Source: G965261055 sp965261055 [NCBI: Fibrobacteria bacterium]
GTDB taxonomy: Bacteria; Fibrobacterota; Fibrobacteria; UBA11236
Reading direction: 5' to 3'
Assembly: GCA_965261055.1 (NCBI GenBank)
Contig: OZ253440.1
Span: forward strand, 186,001 to 250,000
DNA: 64,000 nucleotides
Each line of letters starts with the position of its first letter. Position 1 is the stretch's first letter. The position numbers and the translations under genes are program-made. The notes under the pieces were generated by a model. The model ran no database searches. It had not been told where the DNA came from and saw only the letters and a list, made by a program, of their open reading frames with translations. This document shows, piece after piece, positions 49,772 to 58,368 of the stretch.

Positions 49772-51145
49772 ATGAAATATCATTCTGTTGTTATTGTAGG
49801 GCGTCCTAATGTTGGTAAGTCTACTTTATTTAATCGTATTGCCAAGCAACGCAAGGCTGTTGTTAATGATCGAGAAGGAGTTACACGCGATCTAAATAAA
49901 ACTGTAGTTGAATGGAATCAAAAATATTTTTATTTGGTCGATACAGGTGGTTTTTTTAAAGACGAAGATCCTTTTAGAGATTTCATCCGAGATAGAATTC
50001 AAAGAGCATTGAAAGAGGCTTCTGTAGTCTTGTTTGTGGTTGATGGTAAAACTGGAGTCACAGAGTTGGATCAAAGTTTAGTAAAATGGATGCGTTGGGT
50101 TGATGTTCCTGTTATCTTAGTTGTGAATAAAACGGAAAGTCCTGAAATTGAAATGGAAATGCATCAATTTTGGTCATTAGGTTTAGGAGAACCTTTAGCT
50201 ATTTCAGCGAAGCATGGAAAAGATATTTCCGAATTAATGGAGCAGTTTTCAAATCATTTAAAAGGAGCTAAAGTTATAAAGGAAATCAAGTCAGATTTAA
50301 CTATCTCTATTTTAGGTCATCCTAATGTTGGAAAAAGTACTTTAGTAAATCAGCTTTTGGGGAGTGACCAAATGATTGTTTCTCCTTTAGCGGGTACGAC
50401 GAGAGATTCGATTGATACGAATTTTAATTATCAGGGAAAAAATTTAACTTTGATTGACACAGCAGGTCTTCGTCGGCGTAAGAGAGTTAAAGATGGAAAA
50501 GATATTGTAGAATATTTTAGTAATTTAAGAACTATTGAATCTATAGATCGATCTGATGTCTGTCTGCTTGTTCTAGACTCAAGTGATGGTCTTAGTCAAC
50601 AAGATTTACATATTTTTAATTTAATACAACAGAATAAAAAAGGTCTAATTATTGTCCTTAATAAATGGGATACAGTCGAAAAAGAAACAAATACATTTAA
50701 AGAATATTCACAGGCTTTAGAATATAAAGCACCTGATTTAGCTTTTTATCCTAAAATAACTATTTCAGCTTTAATTGGATTAAGAGTTTCAAAATTAATA
50801 GGTGAAGCTTTTGCTGTACGAAAAAGAATGAAAACAATTTTAGGACGTGAACAAGTTATAGACTATTTTAAAGATAGTGTTGCTCGTCATGCACATCGCC
50901 ATGGAACCAAAGGTCAGGTTGTTCTTAGTCGTTGTTGTCAAGTTAGAGTAGATCCTTTAGCTTTAGCTTTTGAAGTCAACCGTCCTGATTTAGTAGATCC
51001 TAGTTATATGCGTTACTTAAAAAAGAAAGCTTATGATGTCTTTGAGTTAGATGGAGTTACTCTTGATTTATATTGTCGTCGAGACTTTAAACTTAGAACA
51101 GACGAAGAATTACAAGAATATTTAAATTACTCTGAAAATGAATGA
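49772..51145 (+). CDS. der: Ribosome biogenesis GTPase Der
   Basis: 457 residues with two Era-like GTPase domains: first P-loop GRPNVGKST (7-15), DTGG and NKTE; second P-loop GHPNVGKST (about 180), DTAGLRRRKR and NKWD. C-terminal KH-like domain from about 355. It acts in 50S subunit maturation. Followed 5 bp later by a MerR-type gene, which suggests a ppc-der-merR transcript. Confidence 0.95.
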   Translation: MKYHSVVIVGRPNVGKSTLFNRIAKQRKAVVNDREGVTRDLNKTVVEWNQKYFYLVDTGGFFKDEDPFRDFIRDRIQRALKEASVVLFVVDGKTGVTELDQSLVKWMRWVDVPVILVVNKTESPEIEMEMHQFWSLGLGEPLAISAKHGKDISELMEQFSNHLKGAKVIKEIKSDLTISILGHPNVGKSTLVNQLLGSDQMIVSPLAGTTRDSIDTNFNYQGKNLTLIDTAGLRRRKRVKDGKDIVEYFSNLRTIESIDRSDVCLLVLDSSDGLSQQDLHIFNLIQQNKKGLIIVLNKWDTVEKETNTFKEYSQALEYKAPDLAFYPKITISALIGLRVSKLIGEAFAVRKRMKTILGREQVIDYFKDSVARHAHRHGTKGQVVLSRCCQVRVDPLALAFEVNRPDLVDPSYMRYLKKKAYDVFELDGVTLDLYCRRDFKLRTDEELQEYLNYSENE

Positions 51146-51150
51146 ACTAA

Positions 51151-51510
51151 ATGGATGCTTTAGAGGAAGATAATAAGTACGAAAATAGATTATATTATTC
51201 TATCTCGGAAGTATCTCATATTTCCAAAATAGAAAAACATGTAATACGCTATTGGGAGAAGGAGTTTAAACAGCTTAAACTTAAAAAAAATAAAAAAGGT
51301 GTGCGTTCTTTTAGAAAAAGTGATTTAGAAATGGTTCTTCTAATTAAAAAATTATTATATGTAGATTTATATAGTATTGCAGGGGCTAGAAAGTACTTAG
51401 AAAAACAAAAGGAACAAAAAGGTAATTTTTTAGTAAAATTAAGTCGTAAAAAGCTTAAACAAGAACTTTTAAAAATTAAAAAATATCTTGAAATTTTGCG
51501 TGAAGAATGA
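51151..51510 (+). CDS. MerR-family transcriptional regulator
   Basis: 119 residues. YYSISEVSHISKIEKHVIRYWEKEF is a MerR winged-helix start (helix-turn-helix with the RYWE-E motif); RSFRKSDLEMVLLIKKLL is the wing and second helix. A Lys/Leu-rich coiled coil follows; no effector domain. The size and RYWE motif match the short MerR regulators often found near der/sppA in Fibrobacterota- and Deltaproteobacteria-like genomes. Target genes unknown. Confidence 0.8.
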   Translation: MDALEEDNKYENRLYYSISEVSHISKIEKHVIRYWEKEFKQLKLKKNKKGVRSFRKSDLEMVLLIKKLLYVDLYSIAGARKYLEKQKEQKGNFLVKLSRKKLKQELLKIKKYLEILREE

Positions 51511-51520
51511 CAATTATAAA

Positions 51521-51967
51521 TTAGTTTAAGTCTTTTGAGTAAGTTGGTAAAGATGTGATAGAACGGTAATTGTTTAAATTTTTTTTCCAAAAATGTGTTC
51601 GTTTTCCGTTAGACAGCATCACAAATTTTGAAGGATAAAGGTTTAAATAGTTTTGAATTTGATTTTCTGTGGAGCGGTTAAAAGAAACTTGAGGAGCTTT
51701 ACATTCTACGAGTAACCAAGGTTTAAATTCAATTGATTTCTTTTTCCAAGCAATAATGTCAAAGCGGCGAGATCCCTCTGTATTAGAATAGTAGGATTCA
51801 ACATGTAAATATGATATTGGAATTAAAATGATTTCAATTAAATATTGAATAATACTTTGTCTAACAAGTTCTTCTGGAGTAGACAACAACCATTTTTTAC
51901 GAATAGGATCAAAAATTCTTTCAACATCACCGTCTAATGTTGTCTTAACTTTACTTTTAAATTTCAA
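51521..51967 (-). CDS. Stand-alone HSDR_N (type I restriction R-subunit N-terminal-like) protein
   Basis: 148 residues, TTG start. IFDPIRKKWLLSTPEELVRQ begins the HSDR_N_2 fold; GSRRFDIIAWKK and WLLVECKAP supply the PD-(D/E)xK nuclease residues (D, then E-x-K). No helicase or specificity subunit is nearby, so this is one of the widespread orphan members, not a restriction system. Its cellular function is unknown. It overlaps the upstream DoxX-like gene by 11 bp, suggesting an operon. Confidence 0.8.
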   Translation of the reverse strand: MKFKSKVKTTLDGDVERIFDPIRKKWLLSTPEELVRQSIIQYLIEIILIPISYLHVESYYSNTEGSRRFDIIAWKKKSIEFKPWLLVECKAPQVSFNRSTENQIQNYLNLYPSKFVMLSNGKRTHFWKKNLNNYRSITSLPTYSKDLN

Positions 51968-52403
51968 AGCTTTTCCACAACCATTTGTTTTTTATTTTAA
52001 AAGACATCCATATTAAAAAAGGTAAAAATACAATATCTCGAATGAGTGAGAACCAAGCTCCTGATTTATTTTGGGCTCCATCAACACTAAAACATCCACA
52101 AGTGATACCTAAGTCTCGGATAAGTGCTTGTGCAAGTGCTATAATAAATAGTATCATTAGAACTAAAAGTAATCTAGAAATTTGCTTTACAAAAGGAGTA
52201 AAGATTAAACCTAAAGCAATAACGACTTCGAAAGCAGGAAGCCAAGCGGAAAAAGCATTTATTAGGAAAAGAGGTAAAATTTGATATTGAGCAACCAAAG
52301 AGCTAAACTCAAAGGGTGCTTGTAGTTTAGGAATGGCTGCAAATGTGAATAGACTAGCAAAGAACAAGCGTAAAATGAAAAGGATTATGTTAGAAATTTG
52401 CAT
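51957..52403 (-). CDS. DoxX/MauE-like membrane protein
   Basis: Start set at ATG 52403 (the frame is open from 52457 but that part overlaps the small upstream gene). 148 residues with four hydrophobic helices. LRLFFASLFTFAAIPKLQAP and WLPAFEVVIALGLI fit the DoxX/MauE fold; ITCGCFSVD holds a CxC pair, as in MauE-like proteins linked with thiol redox or vitamin-K-epoxide-reductase-like functions. 4 bp after the 44-residue membrane protein. Function is inferred only at family level. Confidence 0.7.
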   Translation of the reverse strand: MQISNIILFILRLFFASLFTFAAIPKLQAPFEFSSLVAQYQILPLFLINAFSAWLPAFEVVIALGLIFTPFVKQISRLLLVLMILFIIALAQALIRDLGITCGCFSVDGAQNKSGAWFSLIRDIVFLPFLIWMSFKIKNKWLWKSFEI

Positions 52404-52407
52404 TATC

Positions 52408-52542
52408 TTAAATATCTTTGGGTTTTTCGAAAATTTGAGGAGGAGTACTCCAATCAATAGGGTCTTGATTTATGAAATGATTGATTACTGTAAGTAATAA
52501 AGAGACAATAAAAATAAAAATGTATATTTTAAAAGATTGCAT
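52408..52542 (-). CDS. 44-residue membrane peptide upstream of the DoxX-like gene
   Basis: ATG 52542 to TAA 52408: one transmembrane helix (IYIFIFIVSLLLTVINHFI), then DPIDWSTPPQIFEKPKDI. The helix plus Pro-rich tail looks like the membrane anchor that precedes a rhodanese domain in some proteins encoded beside DoxX/MauE genes, but the domain is missing. It is either a genuine small protein or a truncated remnant. It lies 4 bp before the DoxX-like start. Confidence 0.45.
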   Translation of the reverse strand: MQSFKIYIFIFIVSLLLTVINHFINQDPIDWSTPPQIFEKPKDI

Positions 52543-52712
52543 TCAGAGTTTTGTTGTAAAATCAAGAAGTTTTTATAAACTCAAATATAGAAATGTAAAC
52601 GATTTATTTTACAAAGTATTTAAATAAGATGATAACAAACATAATAATTAGACTTGAAATATTGGTTTTATTTATATTTGGGTAAGTTAATTTCCGAGTT
52701 TTATTAGAAACT

Positions 52713-54083
52713 ATGTTTAAAAAAAAATTACTTTGTATTGGGGCTGGATATGTAGGGGGACCTACAATGGCTGTTATTGCATTAAAATGTCCTCAATATA
52801 AAGTGACGATTGTTGATATTAATGTAGAGCGTATTGAGGCTTGGAAAAGCGATGACTTACCTATTTTTGAGCCAAGTTTGGGAGAAATTATAAAGAAAAC
52901 TAGAGGTAAAAACTTATTTTTTTCTACCGATGTTGATAAAGGTATTCAAGAAGCCGATATTATTTTTGTTGCGGTAAATACACCAACAAAAAGTTTTGGG
53001 GAGGGAGCTGGACAGGCCGCAGACTTGCGTTATTGGGAAAAAACAGCTCATCAAATTGTCAAAAATTCAACTTCTTCTAAAATCATTGTAGAAAAGTCAA
53101 CATTGCCAGTTAGAACAGCTGAGGCAATGGAACGTATTTTATTGGCAAATGATAAAAAAATTCATTTTGATGTTATTTCTAATCCCGAATTTTTAGCAGA
53201 AGGCACCGCTATTGATGACTTAGAAAATCCAGATCGTGTTTTGATTGGAACTAGAGAAACTAAAGAAGGCTTAAAAGCTAGAGCTGAGCTTAAAGACATT
53301 TATGCTAATTGGGTTTCAAATGCAAAAATTATTGAGACAAATGTTTGGAGTGCAGAGCTTTCGAAGCTTACAGCTAATGCTTTTTTAGCTCAACGTATTT
53401 CCTCTATTAATTCAATCTCGGCTTTATGTGAAGCAACAGAAGCTGACATAGAAGAAGTCTCTTATGCCGTTGGAACAGATAGTCGTATTGGAAATAAGTT
53501 TTTGAAGTCTAGTATAGGTTTTGGTGGCTCTTGTTTTAAAAAAGACATTCTTAATTTAGTTTATATTAGTCGTTCTTTACATCTAGATTCAGTTGCAAGC
53601 TATTGGGAATCTGTTCTTCAGATGAATGACTGGCAACAGCATCGTTTTGTTAAGACAATGTTAAAAAATATGTTTAACACTGTCGCGGATAAGAAAATTG
53701 TCATTTTAGGTTTTGCATTTAAAGCAAACACAGGCGATATTCGAGAATCTCCAGCTATTTCTGTTTGTCAAGATTTATTAAACGAAGAAGCTAAGCTTGT
53801 CATTTCAGACCCTAAAGCACTTAAAAATGCAAAAGCTCATTTCCAAGATACAGAAAATATTATTTATGAAGAAGATCCTTATAAAGCTTGTCAAGATAGT
53901 GATGCAATAGTTGTTTTAACAGAATGGGAACAGTATAAAAAATTATCTTTTGAAGATATTTACAAAACTGTAAATAAACCAGCTTTTATTTTTGATGGTC
54001 GTAACATATTAGCACATCAAAATTTATTTGAAATAGGATTTAATGTTTTTAGAATAGGGGCAGTCCCTTTAAAACATTATTAG
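52713..54083 (+). CDS. ugd: UDP-glucose 6-dehydrogenase, eukaryote-like type
   Basis: 456 residues. NAD loop CIGAGYVGGPTMAVIA (residues 7-22), VDINVERIEAWKSDDLPIFE, RGKNLFFSTDVD, VNTPTKSFGEGAGQAADL, VEKSTLPVRTAEAMERI and the catalytic Cys 274 in GFGGSCFKKD. These blocks follow animal and plant UGDH far more closely than the usual bacterial Ugd. It oxidises UDP-glucose to UDP-glucuronate for surface polysaccharides. It has no ribosome site and is convergent with coaE (8 bp). Confidence 0.9.
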   Translation: MFKKKLLCIGAGYVGGPTMAVIALKCPQYKVTIVDINVERIEAWKSDDLPIFEPSLGEIIKKTRGKNLFFSTDVDKGIQEADIIFVAVNTPTKSFGEGAGQAADLRYWEKTAHQIVKNSTSSKIIVEKSTLPVRTAEAMERILLANDKKIHFDVISNPEFLAEGTAIDDLENPDRVLIGTRETKEGLKARAELKDIYANWVSNAKIIETNVWSAELSKLTANAFLAQRISSINSISALCEATEADIEEVSYAVGTDSRIGNKFLKSSIGFGGSCFKKDILNLVYISRSLHLDSVASYWESVLQMNDWQQHRFVKTMLKNMFNTVADKKIVILGFAFKANTGDIRESPAISVCQDLLNEEAKLVISDPKALKNAKAHFQDTENIIYEEDPYKACQDSDAIVVLTEWEQYKKLSFEDIYKTVNKPAFIFDGRNILAHQNLFEIGFNVFRIGAVPLKHY

Positions 54084-54091
54084 AAAGTAAT

Positions 54092-54721
54092 TTATATAGC
54101 TTTGTTTTTTAATTGAGAATCCCACAAAAATTTAATTTTTAATTCAAGGTTACTTATATTTTTATCGTTTATGATCTGAAATTGGGATTTATTTTTATTT
54201 AAATTCAGGTTATTTTGTTGATCTAATCTAGATTTAATCTCAATTAAAGATAAATTTCTGTTTTTTTGAAGTCTATTTATTTGTTCATTTAAGGGTGCCT
54301 CAATGAATACGACGGCATCTGTTAAACAGTCAAAACCGCTCTCAAATAAAAGAGCAGATTCAATAACAATAAATTTATTTGGGTATTTAATTTTTTCAGA
54401 TGTTATCCATTCTTTTAAAGGGGGGTGTATGATCTTGTTTAAATGTTTTAGTTGATTAGGGTTTTTAATAAATGTTTTTTTAGCAATGTAATCATAATCA
54501 GGATTTTTATTTTGATAGGCTTCTTTACCCAGAAGTTTCATGATTTCTAATCTCACTTTAGAAGACTTTTGTAGTATAAGTTTAGCCCTTTGGTCACAAT
54601 CAATAATAATTGCACCAAATTTTTTTAAAATTAGACAAACAGTGCTCTTGCCACTTCCGATTTGACCAGTAATTCCTAAACAAAATGATTCATTTTGAGT
54701 TAAATTTTTTGGTTTAGGCAT
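54092..54721 (-). CDS. coaE: Dephospho-CoA kinase
   Basis: 209 residues from ATG 54721, which has GGAGG just upstream; the frame opens earlier at 54748 inside polA. P-loop GITGQIGSGKST (about 15-26), IIDCDQRAKLIL and the LID region VVFIEAPLNEQINRLQKNRN are the CoaE blocks. It makes CoA from dephospho-CoA and ATP. The start overlaps the polA stop by 8 bp (ATGCCTAA), a coupled pair. Confidence 0.9.
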   Translation of the reverse strand: MPKPKNLTQNESFCLGITGQIGSGKSTVCLILKKFGAIIIDCDQRAKLILQKSSKVRLEIMKLLGKEAYQNKNPDYDYIAKKTFIKNPNQLKHLNKIIHPPLKEWITSEKIKYPNKFIVIESALLFESGFDCLTDAVVFIEAPLNEQINRLQKNRNLSLIEIKSRLDQQNNLNLNKNKSQFQIINDKNISNLELKIKFLWDSQLKNKAI

Positions 54722-57440
54722 GAGCCTCCAACCAATTTTGACCAACACCTATATTAACTTTTAGAGGAACATTTAAAGAATGAATATTTTCCATAATTTT
54801 TTTTATTTCAATAGAACACACTTCTAATATTTCATTTTGGACCTCAAAAACAAGTTCGTCGTGTACCTGCAAAAGCATTTTACAATTTAGTTTGGTTGTA
54901 TCAATCCAATCTTGAATTTTAATTGTAGCTAACTTCATTATATCTGCGGCTGTACCTTGGATTGGAGTATTGATTGCCATGCGTTCTGCATTTTCTCTAT
55001 AAATAGAATTGTTGGAAACAAGGTCTGGCAATAGTCTCTTTCGGTTAAAGAGAGTGATACTATACCCTAATCGACGGGCTTTTGTAATAGCGTCATTCAT
55101 GAAATTTTGAATACCTCGGTATTCATTAAAATAGGTTTTGATAAAATTTTTTGCCTCTTGCATGCTGACACCGACTTCAGAAGAAAGTTTTTTAGGACCC
55201 ATACCATAAATAACACCAAAATTAACACTTTTGGCGGTATGTCGCATATGTTCTGTGACTTCATTTGTTTTAAATAAAATGGAAGCTGTTTTTGTGTGGA
55301 TATCTTCGTCATTTTGATAGGCAGTTAAAAGAATAGGATCTTGACTTAGGTGAGCTAAAACGCGTAGTTCAATTTGAGAATAGTCAATTGAAAGAAAAGT
55401 GTATCCTTTTGCAGGCACAAAGTAAGAGCGTACTTGTTTACCTTGTTTTGTTCGAATAGGAATGTTTTGTAGATTAGGGTTTACACTTGATAACCGACCT
55501 GTTGCAACAACAGTCTGAGAGAAAGAGGTATGAATACGCTGTGTAGAAGGATTAATGAGTTTGGGTAAAGCTTCTACATAAGTACTTTGTAGTTTTGTTA
55601 GTTCACGATATTGTAAAAGAAAAGGGATAATCGTATGTTCTGCTTTTAGTTTTTCTAGACTTGACATATCTGTTGATAAACCTGTTTTTGTTTTTTTCTT
55701 GGAGATGAGTCCTAATTTTTCATACAGAATTTTTCCTAATTGTTGTGTTGATCGAATGTTGAATGATTCACCAGCTTGGTGATAGATTTCTTCTTCTAAC
55801 TTTTCAATATCTTGTTTTAGGCTCTTAGAAAATTCTTCCATTGCTGTAGAGTTTAAGTTAATGCCGTGTTTTTCCATTTGAATAAGAACGAGAAGTAATG
55901 GAATCTCTTGCTTCCAAAGTAAATCAAGAAGTTTTTCTTCCTTAAGTAATGGTTTTAAGAACTTCCATAAACGAAAAGTAACATCGGCATCTTCACAAGC
56001 ATAGATATAAGCTTTTTCAACAGAAATTTCTGAAAATAGAATTTGCTGAGATTTCTTTTGACCAATAAGATTCTCGATAGGAATAAGGTTTAAATTTAGA
56101 TGGTTCTTACCCAAGTTATTTAAATTTAAATTACGTTGACCTGGATTAAGTAAATATGCAGCAATTAAAGTATCACAAAGTTGATGTTTCTTTTTAAAAC
56201 TAATATTAAGATGAGATAAAAAAAGTAAATCAAATTTCGCATTGTGAAATATGATTGTTTTTGGTGAATCATTTAAGAATAATTGAAATTGTGTTTGAAA
56301 CTCTCCAATAGGAATATTTTGAGATGGATGTCTTAAAGGAATATAAAAAGAATTTCCTTTATCAACGCTAAAAGAAACACCAACAAGCAAATCAGAAAAT
56401 GAATTGAGTCCTGTTGTTTTTGTATCAATTGCTATGGTGCTAGAAGAGGATAATTCTAAAAATAAAAATTTAAGATCTTCTAGGCTCCGAATTAAAGTAT
56501 AGTTTTTTGTGTCACTAGATTGTTTTTTAAACTTAACATCGGAATCTTTTTTTTGTAAAAAAGGTAAGAAAGAATGACATTCCCATCTATTTAAAAATGA
56601 AGACAGTAGAGGATCGAAATCAGCAGGAGTTTTCATTGATTCAAAATTTAAATCAAAAGACAAGTTTGTTTCTAAAGTGACTAGCTTTAAAGAAAGCATA
56701 GCTAAATCTTTGTGTTGTACTAGGCGAGATTGTAAAGAGGTCGGGGATATAATATTTATTTTTGCGTAAACTTCTTCTATGTTAGAATAGGTATTTAATA
56801 TTTTTGCTGCTGTTTTTGTACCTATTTTCGGAACACCTGGAATGTTATCACTAGCATCTCCCATTAAAGCAAGAAAATCTCGAATTTGTTTCGCTTCTAC
56901 ATCAAACTTCTCTTTGACTTCTAGAGATCCTGTTTCTTTTTCAGGCTGTTTTTGAGTTCCTGGTTCATACAAAACAATATTTGAGTTGATGATTTGCATT
57001 AAATCTTTATCTTTGGTTACCAAATAAGATTTAATGTTTTCTTTTTGACACTCTATAGCAATACTTGCCATAACATCATCTGCTTCATAATTTTCTTTTG
57101 AAAATGAAGGGATTTTCATAAGATCTAAAAATTCTTGAATAATAGGAAATTGTTGTCTTAGTTCATCAGGCATGACTTTGCGTTGACTTTTATACTCTGG
57201 ATACATACGGTGTCGAAATGTAGGAGAGGGTAAATCTTTAGCAATAATGATGTAGGTTGGATCTTTCTCTTTAATAATTCTAAAAATAGTTGAAATGAAT
57301 CCAAAAATAGCAGAAGTGTTTTCACCTTGTTTTGTCATCAAAGGGTTTTTAATAAAAGCATAATAAGAACGATAAGCTAAAGCTGAAAAATCAATAATAT
57401 AAAGTGATTTTTGAAGAATTGGAGTAGATTTATTTGTCAT
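54714..57440 (-). CDS. polA: DNA polymerase I, proofreading motif I altered
   Basis: 908 residues. 5'-nuclease domain: DFSALAYRSYYAF, YEADDVMASIA and KDKDLMQI. 3'-5' exonuclease domain: Exo I reads AIDTKTTGL, so the second metal-binding acid (Glu357 in E. coli) is Lys 341; Exo II NAKFD (Asp 404) and Exo III YACEDAD (Tyr 480, Asp 484) are intact. Polymerase domain: FLSIDYSQIELRVLAHLS (motif A), HTAKSVNFGVIYGMG (motif B) and LLQVHDELVFEV (motif C), all complete. It fills gaps and removes primers. The ATG overlaps the glycosyltransferase gene by 11 bp; coaE is coupled downstream. Confidence 0.95.
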   Translation of the reverse strand: MTNKSTPILQKSLYIIDFSALAYRSYYAFIKNPLMTKQGENTSAIFGFISTIFRIIKEKDPTYIIIAKDLPSPTFRHRMYPEYKSQRKVMPDELRQQFPIIQEFLDLMKIPSFSKENYEADDVMASIAIECQKENIKSYLVTKDKDLMQIINSNIVLYEPGTQKQPEKETGSLEVKEKFDVEAKQIRDFLALMGDASDNIPGVPKIGTKTAAKILNTYSNIEEVYAKINIISPTSLQSRLVQHKDLAMLSLKLVTLETNLSFDLNFESMKTPADFDPLLSSFLNRWECHSFLPFLQKKDSDVKFKKQSSDTKNYTLIRSLEDLKFLFLELSSSSTIAIDTKTTGLNSFSDLLVGVSFSVDKGNSFYIPLRHPSQNIPIGEFQTQFQLFLNDSPKTIIFHNAKFDLLFLSHLNISFKKKHQLCDTLIAAYLLNPGQRNLNLNNLGKNHLNLNLIPIENLIGQKKSQQILFSEISVEKAYIYACEDADVTFRLWKFLKPLLKEEKLLDLLWKQEIPLLLVLIQMEKHGINLNSTAMEEFSKSLKQDIEKLEEEIYHQAGESFNIRSTQQLGKILYEKLGLISKKKTKTGLSTDMSSLEKLKAEHTIIPFLLQYRELTKLQSTYVEALPKLINPSTQRIHTSFSQTVVATGRLSSVNPNLQNIPIRTKQGKQVRSYFVPAKGYTFLSIDYSQIELRVLAHLSQDPILLTAYQNDEDIHTKTASILFKTNEVTEHMRHTAKSVNFGVIYGMGPKKLSSEVGVSMQEAKNFIKTYFNEYRGIQNFMNDAITKARRLGYSITLFNRKRLLPDLVSNNSIYRENAERMAINTPIQGTAADIMKLATIKIQDWIDTTKLNCKMLLQVHDELVFEVQNEILEVCSIEIKKIMENIHSLNVPLKVNIGVGQNWLEAHA

Positions 57441-58368
57441 TCTGATTATTCAGAAAAAGAGGTTTTAGCCATTGTGCAAAAGGGGTTTTAGAATTTTTTT
57501 CTAACCATTTAAAATCAATGCTTTGTTTAAGGTATCGGGTCTCGACAGATTGATACCAGTGTACAACATAACAATTTTTGTTTAAAATTTTTTTCCATAA
57601 AACATTTGGTCGGAACCAATGATTACAGATTTCTGAACCTAAGGGGTAAAAGTAATGAGAAGGATAAACTGTGAGATTATTACATTTTTGTTTGACTAAA
57701 CCTTGTAGTGCATAAGTTCCAAAGTAAAAACGTCTTTTCCATTGTTCTTTAGGGATTTGTGCAATTTGATTGAAGTATTGATACAAAAACGGAGCTTTAG
57801 GAATAGAGCCCATGATAGCATTATTAACTCTGTGATAGCACAATTTTTCTAAGGGTTTAAAAACAAGATAACCTTGAGGAAAATAAGCACACATATTACG
57901 AATAATAAGTAAAAAACTAATCCAAATCCAAGCAATATTAATAGGTCTTTTTTTTATCTCGCTAGGTATTAAAACGGGTTCTTCTCCACAAAAAGAGGTT
58001 TGTTTTCTTAAGGGATTAAGGCTTTTAAAAGTGATAGTATCTGTATCTAAATAGATGCCACCCCATTTCCATAAAGCAATCATTCGAATAATATTAGAAC
58101 GAGCAACGGGTTGAGTGAGAGTTGAATAGATTAATTGAATTTTTTTCTTTTGCGGGACAGAATCAAACCATTGCGGGTTAAATTTTTTGACTTCTAGTGG
58201 ATATTGATTTTGAAGACTTTTTAATTCAGGTTGACTGGTATCTAAGCCTTCATGTATAAGAAAGATTTCGTTAGGTTTATCGTTTTTATAGGCAGACTTG
58301 ATTGCAGCTTGTGTTGTTAGAGGGAGCTTCTCTCCGATCCAAACAAAGATAAGGCGAGAAGGTATCAT
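57430..58368 (-). CDS. DxD-type sugar transferase (Gly_transf_sug / Gb3-synthase-like)
   Basis: 312 residues. IPSRLIFVWIGEKLP at the start and ALWKWGGIYLDTDTITF (DxD near 109-111) are the marks of the OCH1/capsular glycosyltransferase group that uses a nucleotide sugar with Mn2+. The C-terminal VYPSHYFYPL and VVHWYQSVE follow the alpha-1,4-transferase (Gb3-like) pattern. Cytoplasmic, no membrane helix except a short hydrophobic stretch (AWIWISFLLIIRN). Overlaps the GT4 gene by 4 bp and polA by 11 bp. Acceptor unknown. Confidence 0.8.
   Translation of the reverse strand: MIPSRLIFVWIGEKLPLTTQAAIKSAYKNDKPNEIFLIHEGLDTSQPELKSLQNQYPLEVKKFNPQWFDSVPQKKKIQLIYSTLTQPVARSNIIRMIALWKWGGIYLDTDTITFKSLNPLRKQTSFCGEEPVLIPSEIKKRPINIAWIWISFLLIIRNMCAYFPQGYLVFKPLEKLCYHRVNNAIMGSIPKAPFLYQYFNQIAQIPKEQWKRRFYFGTYALQGLVKQKCNNLTVYPSHYFYPLGSEICNHWFRPNVLWKKILNKNCYVVHWYQSVETRYLKQSIDFKWLEKNSKTPFAQWLKPLFLNNQNDK

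Noticed and set aside
51521-51967. Type I restriction-modification system
   Set aside because: Only an HSDR_N-type domain is present; there is no helicase part, HsdM or HsdS in the neighbourhood.
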